A DNA stretch of 64,000 bases from the NCBI GenBank assembly GCA_963738615.1, contig CAVTXI010000019.1:310001-374000 (forward strand), given 5' to 3'. The first letter of the stretch is position 1; every line of letters starts with the position of its first letter. This stretch comes from CAVTWY01 sp963738615 (GTDB taxonomy: Bacteria > Pseudomonadota > Gammaproteobacteria > Burkholderiales > Burkholderiaceae_C). The notes under the pieces are model-generated. The model made no database searches, had not been told where the DNA came from, and saw only the letters and a program-made list of their open reading frames with translations. Positions 18,392 through 26,401 of the stretch are shown one piece after another. The position numbers and the translations under genes were made by a program.

Positions 18392-20460
18392 GTTTCGTCG
18401 ACCTTCTCGGCCGCATCGACCTTGGCCTTCAACTGCGCGCGCAGCGCCGCCAGCTTCGCCTTCGGGTCGACGTGCACGGCGCCTTCGTGCAGCTTCATTT
18501 CGGCGATGAAGCGGCTGGGCACCGCGGCGACCATCTGGCGGCCGCGCTTGCGGCGCTTCAGGCACGACACCACCAGCGTGCGCCGCGCGCGTGTGATGCC
18601 CACGTACATCAGGCGCCGCTCTTCGAACAGGCGCTCGGGCGTGATCGGTTGCGCTTCGGTCGCGAAGGGCAGCAGGCCTTCGTTGACGCCGGCCAACATC
18701 ACGTGCGGCCACTCGAGGCCCTTGGCGGCGTGCAGCGTCGACAGCGTGACCACGTCGCCGTCGTCGCGATCGGCCAGGCTGGCGATGATCGATATCGTCT
18801 GCGCCGCGTCCCTCACGCTGCGTTCGCCCGCGGTGCCGCCTTCCCCTTCGTCGGGGCCCGCGCAACGGCGCGCGATCCAGTCGACGAAGTCGAGCACGTT
18901 GGTCCAGCGCGCGGCGGCAAGCTTCTCGCTGTCTTCGCCGTCGTGCAGGTGCTGCTCGTAGCCGATGGTCTTCAGCCAGTCGAGCAGGAAGCGCGTCGCA
19001 GGCTCTTTGCCGACCGCGTGCCGCGCGCGCAGCTCGAGGTCGTTCACCTCGCGGCCGAATTCGTGCAGTGCTTCGACCGAACGTTTGGGAAGCACGGCCG
19101 CCAGGCTGGGCATGAAGAGCGCTTCGAACAGGCTGGTCTTCGACTTGCCTGCGAACGTGCCCAGCGTGGCCAGCGTCTGGTGGCCGATGCCGCGCTTGGG
19201 CGTGGTGGCCGCGCGCAGGAACGCGGGGTCGTCGTCGTTGTTGACCAGCAGGCGCATCCACGCGCACAGGTCGCGAATTTCGGCGCGGTCGAAGAAGCTT
19301 TGCCCGCCCGACACGCGGTAGGGCATCTGCGCGGCGCGCAGCTTCTGCTCGAACACCCTCGACTGGTGGTTGGCGCGATAAAGCACCGCGAAGTCGCGCC
19401 ACGCCACCGCGCCACCTTCGGCGCGTTTGCCCTGGATGAACGCGACCGCGCGTTCGGCCTCGTGCTCTTCGCTGTCGCCGTCGACCACGCGCACCGGCTC
19501 ACCGTCGCCGAATTCGCTCCAAAGCTTCTTCTCGAAGAGCTTCGGGTTCGCCGCGATCACGTGGTTCGCCGCACGCAAGATCGCGCCGGTGGAGCGGTAG
19601 TTCTGCTCGAGCGCCACCAGCTTCATCTGCGGCCAATCACGGCGCAGCGATTCGAGGTTGTCGAGCGTGGCGCCGCGCCAGCCGTAGATGCTCTGGTCGT
19701 CGTCGCCCACCGCGGTGAAGCGGCCACGCTTGCGGTCATCGTCGTGGTCGACCAGTTCTTTCAGCAGCGCGTACTGCACGGCGTTGGTGTCCTGCATCTC
19801 GTCGACCAGCACGTGGTCGAAGCGGCCACGCCATGCAGCGCGTGCATTCGGGCAGCGCCGCATCATCGCCAGCGGCAGCAGGATCAGGTCGTCGAAGTCG
19901 ACCGCTTGGTACGCGTTCAGGCGTTCGGCATAGCGCACCCACACACGCGCGGCGACAAGCTTGTCGCCTCGTTGACCCTCGCGTTCGTCGTCGTTCGCTG
20001 CGGCCGCGGCTGCCTGTTCGGGCTCGAGGCCCTGGTTCTTCCAGCCGCTGATGGCCCACTGCCAGCGCCGCGCGAGGGCCACGTCGGTGGTGCCGCCCGC
20101 GTCGCGTAACACGCCCAGCGTGTCGTCGGTGTCCATGATCGAAAACGTCGGCTTCAACCCGAGCTCGCTGCCGCTTTCGCGCAGCATGCGCACACCTAAC
20201 GCGTGAAATGTGCTGATCGCCAGCGGCTTCGCGGCCTTGGGCCCGACGAGCGCGGCGATGCGCTCGCGCATCTCACGCGCGGCCTTGTTGGTGAAGGTGA
20301 TCGCGGCGATGCGGTTCGGCTCGATGCCGCTTTGCATCAGCCGCGCGATCTTGTGCGTGATCACGCGCGTTTTGCCCGACCCCGCACCCGCGATCACGAG
20401 GCACGGGCCGTTCAGGTGATGCACGGCTTGCAGTTGCGCGGGGTTGAGGGTGTCGTGCAT
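18388..20460 (-). CDS. rep: ATP-dependent DNA helicase Rep (UvrD superfamily I)
   Basis: 690 residues, close to E. coli Rep. The superfamily I motifs appear in order: Q-motif LNPAQLQAVHHLNGP at residue 5, Walker A AGAGSGKTR near 26, motif Ia ITFTNKAAREMRERI, motif II VDEMQDTN near 225, motif III VGDDDQSIYGWRGA near 255, motif IV LEQNYRSTGAIL, motif V STLHAAKGLEW near 560 and motif VI RRLMYVGITRARRTL near 615. It unwinds DNA 3'-5' and helps forks pass obstacles. The C-terminal tail is basic and ends in a Lys/Glu-rich segment. The downstream membrane-protein gene overlaps the stop by four bases. Confidence 0.95.
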   Translation of the reverse strand: MHDTLNPAQLQAVHHLNGPCLVIAGAGSGKTRVITHKIARLMQSGIEPNRIAAITFTNKAAREMRERIAALVGPKAAKPLAISTFHALGVRMLRESGSELGLKPTFSIMDTDDTLGVLRDAGGTTDVALARRWQWAISGWKNQGLEPEQAAAAAANDDEREGQRGDKLVAARVWVRYAERLNAYQAVDFDDLILLPLAMMRRCPNARAAWRGRFDHVLVDEMQDTNAVQYALLKELVDHDDDRKRGRFTAVGDDDQSIYGWRGATLDNLESLRRDWPQMKLVALEQNYRSTGAILRAANHVIAANPKLFEKKLWSEFGDGEPVRVVDGDSEEHEAERAVAFIQGKRAEGGAVAWRDFAVLYRANHQSRVFEQKLRAAQMPYRVSGGQSFFDRAEIRDLCAWMRLLVNNDDDPAFLRAATTPKRGIGHQTLATLGTFAGKSKTSLFEALFMPSLAAVLPKRSVEALHEFGREVNDLELRARHAVGKEPATRFLLDWLKTIGYEQHLHDGEDSEKLAAARWTNVLDFVDWIARRCAGPDEGEGGTAGERSVRDAAQTISIIASLADRDDGDVVTLSTLHAAKGLEWPHVMLAGVNEGLLPFATEAQPITPERLFEERRLMYVGITRARRTLVVSCLKRRKRGRQMVAAVPSRFIAEMKLHEGAVHVDPKAKLAALRAQLKAKVDAAEKVDET

Positions 20461-20525
20461 GACAAGGGCCGTTGCGAACGATCATAGGGTTCGCTCGGCC
20501 CGCGATCACGGCCTGCGCGTGTGGT

Positions 20526-22154
20526 ATGAAGCTCGCGCATGACGTTGTCGCCTCCCTTTCGTTGACCAACCGCCGCGACGCTGCTGCATCGGTGCTGGGT
20601 TTGATTGCCGCGCCCTGGTTCGTTCGCGATGCGCGCGCCAACGGCAACGTCGACCGCTTCGCACTCGGCGTCGCGTCGGGCCAGCCGCGACCCGACAGCG
20701 TGGTGCTGTGGACGCGTCTGATTCGAGGGTCGGGTGAAGGTGACTTGCCCGACCGCGTGCCCGTGCACTGGCAAGTCGCCGACGACGAAGCCTTCACGAA
20801 GGTCGCGATGCAAGGCGAGTTCACCGCCGAAAGCGCGTGGGCCCACAGCGTGCATGCGCAACCGCGCGGGCTGGCAAGCGACCGCTGGTACTGGTACCGC
20901 TTCCAGGCGCTGGGCCAGCGCAGCAAGCCCGCGCGTACGCGCACCGCGCCCGCCGACGATGCGAAGGCGGCGGCGTTGCGCTTCGCGATCGCGAGCTGCC
21001 AACGCTACGACGCCGGCCACTTCGCCGCCTGGCGCCACCTCGCGGGGCTGCCGCTCGACGCGGTGATCTTCCTCGGCGACTACATCTATGAGTACGGCTC
21101 GCCCGCGCATGCGATTCGCGCGCACGAAGGCGGCCTGACCGAAACACTCGACCAGTACCGCGCGCGTTACGCGCAATACAAGCGCGACCCGCTGCTGCAG
21201 GCCGCGCACGCCGCGTGCCCGTGGTGGGTGGTGTGGGACGACCACGAGGTCGACAACGACTACGCCAACGACCGCGACCAGCGGCTCGACGCGACATTCC
21301 TGCGCCGTCGCGCGTGGGCCTACCAGGCGTATTGGGAACACATGCCCTTTGCGATGGCGCAGCGCCCGCGCGGCGCCGACATGCGCATTCACGAGCGCTT
21401 CCGCTGGGGCGACCTCGCCACGCTGCACCTGTTGGACGATCGCCAGTACCGCGACCATCAGGCCTGCCCCGCGCCCGGGTTTGGCGGCAGCCGCATGGTG
21501 CGCCGCGGCGAGTGCCCCGCGATCGACGACCCGATGCGCACGCTGCTCGGTTTCGAGCAGGAGCAATGGTTCGCCGACGGCCTGGATACGCAGCGCCCTT
21601 GGAATCTGGTCGCGCAGCAGACGCTGATGGCGCGCTTCGCGTGGCGCAACGCAGCGCGCGAACCGGTGCCCCCACGCTCGCTGCCCCCCGAGGGGGCGGG
21701 TCCGCCTTGGGAGCGGCCCGGCGGCGGACCAACCTTCTGGACCGACGGCTGGGACGGCTACCCCGCTGCGCGAACGCGCCTGCTGAAGGCGGTCGCCGAA
21801 CGCAAGCTGCGCGGCACCGTCGTGCTGGGCGGCGACGTGCACACGCACTACGTCGCTTCGCTGCTGCGTGATTTCGATCAACCCGACAGCGACGTGGTCG
21901 CGAGCGAATTCGTCGGCACGTCGATCACGAGCCCGAGTCAGCCGCAGGCACGCCTGGATGCCGCGCTGGCCCTCAACCCGCACGTGACGTACGGCCGCGG
22001 CGACCGGCGCGGCGCAATCGTGTTCGATGTCAACGCGAAGACGCTGCGCGCCGACCTGCTCGGTGTCGACGATGTGTCGAAGCCCGACAGCGCGGTGTCG
22101 TCGCTGGAGCGTTTCGTCGTCGACGCGGCGAGACCCGGGCCGCAGAAGGCTTGA
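20526..22154 (+). CDS. phoD: Alkaline phosphatase, PhoD family
   Basis: 542 residues from the ATG at 20526. Longer in-frame starts overlap the divergent helicase promoter region. A Tat signal is visible at the N-terminus (TNRRDAAASVLGLIAAPW), so the protein is exported folded. PhoD enzymes are Ca/Fe-dependent phosphatases or phosphodiesterases. The mature part begins with FALGVASGQPRPDSVVLWTRL, a family hallmark. Metal-binding segments follow: IASCQRYDAG, FLGDYIYEYG, WDDHEVDNDYAND, and GGDVHTHYVASL near the end. A short proline- and glycine-rich insert (SLPPEGAGPPWERPGGG) near residue 390 is unusual and looks low-complexity. The expected role is phosphate scavenging in the periplasm. Confidence 0.93.
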   Translation: MKLAHDVVASLSLTNRRDAAASVLGLIAAPWFVRDARANGNVDRFALGVASGQPRPDSVVLWTRLIRGSGEGDLPDRVPVHWQVADDEAFTKVAMQGEFTAESAWAHSVHAQPRGLASDRWYWYRFQALGQRSKPARTRTAPADDAKAAALRFAIASCQRYDAGHFAAWRHLAGLPLDAVIFLGDYIYEYGSPAHAIRAHEGGLTETLDQYRARYAQYKRDPLLQAAHAACPWWVVWDDHEVDNDYANDRDQRLDATFLRRRAWAYQAYWEHMPFAMAQRPRGADMRIHERFRWGDLATLHLLDDRQYRDHQACPAPGFGGSRMVRRGECPAIDDPMRTLLGFEQEQWFADGLDTQRPWNLVAQQTLMARFAWRNAAREPVPPRSLPPEGAGPPWERPGGGPTFWTDGWDGYPAARTRLLKAVAERKLRGTVVLGGDVHTHYVASLLRDFDQPDSDVVASEFVGTSITSPSQPQARLDAALALNPHVTYGRGDRRGAIVFDVNAKTLRADLLGVDDVSKPDSAVSSLERFVVDAARPGPQKA

Positions 22155-22268
22155 AGGCGCCACGCCGAGTTCGCTCCCTCGCCCGCGTGCGGGACAGGGT
22201 TGGGGTCGCGGGTCGTGGCTCGACGAACGCGGGCCGACCGCTTGCGCCGGCTCGACAAGAATGCATGC

Positions 22269-23346
22269 ATGCAGCGTCGCCATCTCGTCATCCCCCTCGC
22301 GGCCGCCATCGCATTGGTGCCGGCCTACACGCCGCTCGAGGGTTCCATGGCGACTGCGGCCACGGTGCTGGTCGCCGTCGCGCTGATCGCGGCCGTGTTC
22401 TCGGCGGTGCACCATGCCGAAGTGATCGCGCACCAGGTGGGCGAGCCCTTCGGCACGTTGATCCTGGCGCTGGCCGTGACGGTCATCGAAGCCGCGTTGA
22501 TCGTGTCGATGATGATGGCCGGCGGTGACAAGGCCGCGGCGATCGCGCGTGACGCGATCTATGCCGCGGTGATGATCATCGTCACTGGCGTGGTCGGCCT
22601 GTGCATCGTCGTCGCCGGGGTGCTGCACCGCGAACCGACCTTCAGGGCCGACGGTGCGAACGCCGGCCTGGTTGCGCTGATCGCGTTGTCGGTGCTGGTG
22701 CTGGTGCTGCCGAGCTTCACGACGTCCTCGCCCGGGCCGACATACACGACGTCGCAGCTCGTGTTCGCGGCGACGGCGTCGCTGGTCGATCTGGGGGCTC
22801 TTCGTCTTCGTGCAGACGGTGCGCCACCGCGACTACTTCCTGCCCCCGCTGGACGGGCACGACGATGCCGCGCACGCGCCGCCGCCCGGAACCCGCGCGG
22901 CGTGGACGAGCTTTGCGCTGCTGATGGTGGCGCTGGTCGCGGTGGTGGGTCTGGCAAAGTCGCTGTCGCCGCGCATCGAAGCAGCAGTTGCTGCGGCGGG
23001 CGCGCCGCAAGCCGTGATCGGCATCGTGATCGCGTTGCTGGTGCTGATGCCCGAGTCGCTGGCTGCCGTCAATGCGGCGCGCGCCAATCGCCTGCAGACC
23101 AGCCTGAACCTCGCGTTCGGTTCGGCGTTGGCCTGCGTGGGCTTGACGATTCCGGTGGTGGCGGTCGTGTCGATGGTGCTCGGCTTGCCGCTGGCGCTGG
23201 GCCTGGACTCGAAATCGATCGTGCTGCTGAGCGTGGCCCTGGCCGTCAACGCGATCACGCTCGCGCCGGGACGCACGCACGTGCTCGAGGGCGCGGTGCT
23301 GGTCGTGCTGTTCGCCGCCTACCTGTTCCTCGCCATCGTGCCCTGA
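22269..23346 (+). pseudogene. chaA: Calcium/proton antiporter (ChaA/CAX family), one-base frameshift
   Basis: The first frame starts MQRRHLVIPLAAA at ATG 22269 and contains the acidic membrane motif HHAEVIAHQVGEPFGTLILALAVTVIEAALI, typical of cation/proton exchangers. At about 22795 the sense shifts: LVD is followed in the next frame by WGLFVFVQTVRHRDYFLP and then the second half with the matching motif LLVLMPESLAAVNAARANRLQTSLNLAFGSALA, ending at 23346. The interval is 1078 bases, exactly one more than 359 codons, so removing a single base (the A in GTCGATCTGG) restores the family length. If real, the antiporter is dead; if it is an error, the gene is normal. Confidence 0.85.
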
Positions 23347-23357
23347 GGTTGGCGACC

Positions 23358-24341
23358 TTGCAGCCTGTCATCAACGTCACGTTGCCGTTCTTCGCGCTCG
23401 TGTTCTGCGGCTGGCTGGCCGCGCGTCGGCACGTGTTGCCCGAGTCGGCGATTCCCGGCCTGAACGCCTTCGTTCTCTACTTCGCGCTGCCGGCCCTGCT
23501 GTTCCGCTTCGGCATGAACACGCCGATCGCGCAGCTGCTGAACCCGTCGGTGCTGGTGGTGTGGTTCGTCTGCGCCGCGCTGATCGTCGCCTTCACGATC
23601 GGCGTGACGTTGAGCCGTCGCGTACGCCTGAAAGACGCGGCCTTCGGCGCGTTGGTTGCAGCCTTCCCGAACTCGGGCTTCATGGGCGTGCCGCTGCTGG
23701 TGGCGTTGATGGGTGACGCCGCGGCGGGGCCGATGATCTGCGCCATCTTGATCGACACGCTGTTCACGACGTCGCTGTGCGTGGGGTTGGCGCAGGCGCA
23801 TCCGGGAACCACCGGGCACCATGATGACGGCGGCGCAGCTGCGGCCGTGAAGCGCGCGCTGAAGGGCGCGCTGTCGAATCCGATGCCGTGGAGCGTGGTC
23901 GCGGGCGCCTTGTGCTCGGTGACCGGCACCAAGCTGACGGGCCCGGCCTACACGGTGGTGTCGATGCTGGCCGACGCCGCAAGCCCGGTGGCGCTGTTCA
24001 CGATCGGCGCGGTGTTGTGGCGCGCAGGCCAGCACGCGCACACGCGCACGCCCATGTCACGCGTGCTGCCGGTCGTCGGCATCAAGCTCGTGGCACATCC
24101 GCTGCTGGTGCTCGCCGCGGCGCTGCTGGCGCGGCGCATGGGAGCCCCGCTGCTCGACGAGGTCATCACCGTGCTGGTGCTGACGGCCGCGCTGCCGAGC
24201 GCCAGCAACGTGTCGATCCTGGCCGAGCGCTTCGGCGCCGACAACGGCCGCATCGCACGGATCATCATGCTGTCGACCGCACTGGCTTTCGTGACATTCA
24301 CCCTGCTGGCGTGGGTTTTCGGGGTAGGTAGAACGCGCTGA
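23358..24341 (+). CDS. AEC-family (auxin efflux carrier type) membrane transporter
   Basis: About 327 residues from a TTG at 23358, chosen because GAGG lies 9 bases upstream and there is no ATG near the conserved beginning PVINVTLPFFALVFCGWLA. It lies 11 bases behind the chaA stop. Ten hydrophobic segments in two groups of five are separated by a polar loop rich in His and Asp (HPGTTGHHDDGG). The pattern FPNSGFMGVPLL near residue 100 and ALPSASNVSILAERFG near 285 are family landmarks. Bacterial members export or exchange carboxylates such as malate; the substrate here is unknown. Confidence 0.88.
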   Translation: MQPVINVTLPFFALVFCGWLAARRHVLPESAIPGLNAFVLYFALPALLFRFGMNTPIAQLLNPSVLVVWFVCAALIVAFTIGVTLSRRVRLKDAAFGALVAAFPNSGFMGVPLLVALMGDAAAGPMICAILIDTLFTTSLCVGLAQAHPGTTGHHDDGGAAAAVKRALKGALSNPMPWSVVAGALCSVTGTKLTGPAYTVVSMLADAASPVALFTIGAVLWRAGQHAHTRTPMSRVLPVVGIKLVAHPLLVLAAALLARRMGAPLLDEVITVLVLTAALPSASNVSILAERFGADNGRIARIIMLSTALAFVTFTLLAWVFGVGRTR

Positions 24342-24451
24342 GCGCGACAAGTCGTTGCACGATGAGCGTCAACGCGACGCGCGAACGCGCCGTTGCCCGA
24401 AGCATCGCGGCCTGGAAGGCTTCAGGCCGCCGCCTGACGAGGAATCTCGAC

Positions 24452-25033
24452 ATGACGACCCACGATGCGCGCACGGCCGCGCGTGCCATCGACCCAACAA
24501 CGCATGCGCGCATGCTGCGCCGCCTGGCGCTTCACTTCATCGTGCCCGCGGCGCTTGTCGCCACGAGCATCGCCGCTTCGTCGTCCGCGCACGCGGAACT
24601 GCCGCGACTGCCGCCCTTGCCGCCTTTGCCCCACTTACCTGACATCAAGATCAACCCGCCAGGTGTGTACGGTCGCATCGTCCTGGGCAGTTTGCCCTCG
24701 CCGCCTGTGCTGTTTCCGCAGCCGGTGATCGTGCAGCCCGCGCCGGTGGCGATGCAGGCGCAGCCGCTGTACCTGTACGTGCCGCCGGGCCACGCGAACA
24801 ACTGGTCCCGCCACTGCCACCGCTACCAGGCGTGCAACCAGCGCGTGTATTTCGTGCGCGAGGAATGGGTCCGTGAACGGCACGCGATGCCGCGCGGGCA
24901 TCACCCTCATCATCACGACGGCTACAAGCCTGCGCCTGTCTATCGCGGCCACGTTGACCGCCACGATCATGGCCGCGGACACGGTCATGGTGGTCATGGC
25001 CGGGGGCGCGGGCACGACAAGGACCGGGGCTGA
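24452..25033 (+). CDS. Secreted proline- and histidine-rich protein, unknown function
   Basis: 193 residues from the ATG at 24452, which follows a GAGGA site; an ATG at 24362 gives an unlikely longer form. A signal peptide is visible (MLRRLALHFIVPAALVATSIA, cleavage after SSSAHA). The mature chain begins with a run of proline/leucine pairs (RLPPLPPLPHLPD), has a central small domain with two Cys (HCHRYQACNQRVYFVREEWV), and ends in a His/Gly/Arg/Asp-rich tail (HDHGRGHGHGGHGRGRGHD). The central segment is like one often seen in exported Burkholderiales proteins. The tail could bind metal ions; this is inference. Confidence 0.72.
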   Translation: MTTHDARTAARAIDPTTHARMLRRLALHFIVPAALVATSIAASSSAHAELPRLPPLPPLPHLPDIKINPPGVYGRIVLGSLPSPPVLFPQPVIVQPAPVAMQAQPLYLYVPPGHANNWSRHCHRYQACNQRVYFVREEWVRERHAMPRGHHPHHHDGYKPAPVYRGHVDRHDHGRGHGHGGHGRGRGHDKDRG

Positions 25034-25098
25034 GCGGTCCGGCCGCTCCCGCGTTCGTTCACCGTCTTCGGCGACGTCTTCGGATGGTCGCCGAAGGC

Positions 25099-25785
25099 TC
25101 AATCGATACGGCGGCGTCGCATCAAGGCACCCAATACCGCCACGCCAGCCAGCATCAGCGCCCAGGTGCCCGGCTCGGGTATGGCGGTGACTGGTGGGGG
25201 CACGCCCGGGCCGGAGACAAACTCAACTGCGGCGTTGTCCAAACCGATGTAGTTGGCGCCCGCGCTGCCTTGCAACACCACCACGGTGCTGGCGGATGTC
25301 GCGACGAACTGCATCGTCTCCTGAGCCCAGTCGTTATTGCCGCCCGTGGTACCCGACGAAAACGTAGCCGACGTACCGCCCGCACTGGCAACGACCGCAC
25401 TCGGGCGGCCCCAAAAGTTGGACGAACCGAGTTCGAAGGTCAGCGAGTAAGTCGCTCCCGGGGTTGTCGCAATCGTTTGGGACAGGCCTGCAAACGGAGC
25501 GCCGGACTGGTAGTTGGTGAGGTCTAGAAAGAAGCTGCCGTCACTGGCGGCAAGGCCCCACGGATTACCCGCTCCGATCCACGCGGTCGTGTCGGTCACG
25601 ACGGTCCAGCCGGTGATCAGCGTCGAGCCGGCCGCGACCTGCATCGTGACGCTGCCCTGGTTCACGAACGCACCACTCTCGAAGCTGCCATTCACGAGCA
25701 GGTTGGCCTGCGCGCCAGCTGCGCCAGCCGTACACAGCGCAGCACTTGCAGCGAACGACTTCAACCCGGTCAAGAATTTGCTCAT
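25099..25785 (-). CDS. PEP-CTERM sorted extracellular protein
   Basis: 228 residues from the ATG at 25785, which has GGAGG upstream. A signal peptide is visible (FAASAALCTAGAAGAQA), followed by NLLVNGSFESGAF, the opening of DUF642-like beta-sandwich domains. The C-terminus carries the sorting signal VTAIPEPGTWALMLAGVAVLGA followed by MRRRRID: the PEP motif, one membrane helix and an arginine cluster. Such proteins are recognised by exosortase and often go to the biofilm matrix. No exosortase gene is in this window, so it should be elsewhere in the genome. Confidence 0.9.
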   Translation of the reverse strand: MSKFLTGLKSFAASAALCTAGAAGAQANLLVNGSFESGAFVNQGSVTMQVAAGSTLITGWTVVTDTTAWIGAGNPWGLAASDGSFFLDLTNYQSGAPFAGLSQTIATTPGATYSLTFELGSSNFWGRPSAVVASAGGTSATFSSGTTGGNNDWAQETMQFVATSASTVVVLQGSAGANYIGLDNAAVEFVSGPGVPPPVTAIPEPGTWALMLAGVAVLGALMRRRRID

Positions 25786-25848
25786 ACGAACCTCCGCAAG
25801 GCGTTGAGAAATCACTCTACGCTCGGCACCAGCGAAAGGGCGACGCTT

Positions 25849-26394
25849 CTAGGGGGCGCGCGTGATCGCGTAGAGGCAGTGCCTGCGCAGCGCGCTGCCC
25901 TCGGGTACCGCGGGATGATCGAAGTCCTTGCCGGTGTTGTGCATACCGATGCGCTGCATGACGGCGCGCGAGGGCGTGTTGATCAGCGACGTGAACGACA
26001 CCACCTCGCGCAGCCCCAGCTGGCCGAAGCCGACATCGAGCGACGCCCTGGCCCCTTCGGTGGCATAGCCGTTGCCCCAGAAGCGCCGAGCCAGGCGCCA
26101 GCCAATCTCGACGCACGGCGAGAAGGGCAACTGGCGTCGCGGAATCGACAGACCGATGAAGCCGATGAACTCGCCAGAGTCCTTCAGCTCGACCGCCCAA
26201 TTACTCCATCCGCGCTCGTCGAACTGCGCGCGCCACATCTCGACGCTGGCACGCGTCTGCGGTTCATCGACGGTCGATGCGAAGTAGCGCATCACCTCGG
26301 GGTCGGCGTTCATAGCCGCGAACGGCGCGATGTGGCGGTCTTGCCAAGCGAGCAGACGCAGACGGTCTGTTTCGAATTCGATGAGGTCGGGCAT
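25849..26394 (-). CDS. GNAT-family N-acetyltransferase (RimJ/RimL-like)
   Basis: 181 residues from the ATG at 26394, preceded by GAGGAAC; an upstream in-frame ATG adds 13 residues that overlap the priA end and is less likely. The fold is visible as ETDRLRLLAWQDRHI at the start, the ELKDSGEFIGFIGL strand, and the acetyl-CoA pyrophosphate loop region RLARRFWGNGYATEGARASLD near residue 105. The INTPSRAVMQRIGM segment near residue 142 is typical of the RimJ/RimL class, which acetylates protein N-termini or small amines. The substrate is not predictable. It lies 7 bases after the priA stop, on the same strand. Confidence 0.85.
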   Translation of the reverse strand: MPDLIEFETDRLRLLAWQDRHIAPFAAMNADPEVMRYFASTVDEPQTRASVEMWRAQFDERGWSNWAVELKDSGEFIGFIGLSIPRRQLPFSPCVEIGWRLARRFWGNGYATEGARASLDVGFGQLGLREVVSFTSLINTPSRAVMQRIGMHNTGKDFDHPAVPEGSALRRHCLYAITRAP

Positions 26395-26401
26395 GAGTTC
26401 C

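Noticed and set aside
22200..24341. One 713-residue fusion of an antiporter and an AEC transporter
   Set aside because: The middle of that frame is arginine-rich nonsense and the antiporter's second half sits in another frame; two separate genes with one frameshift fit better.
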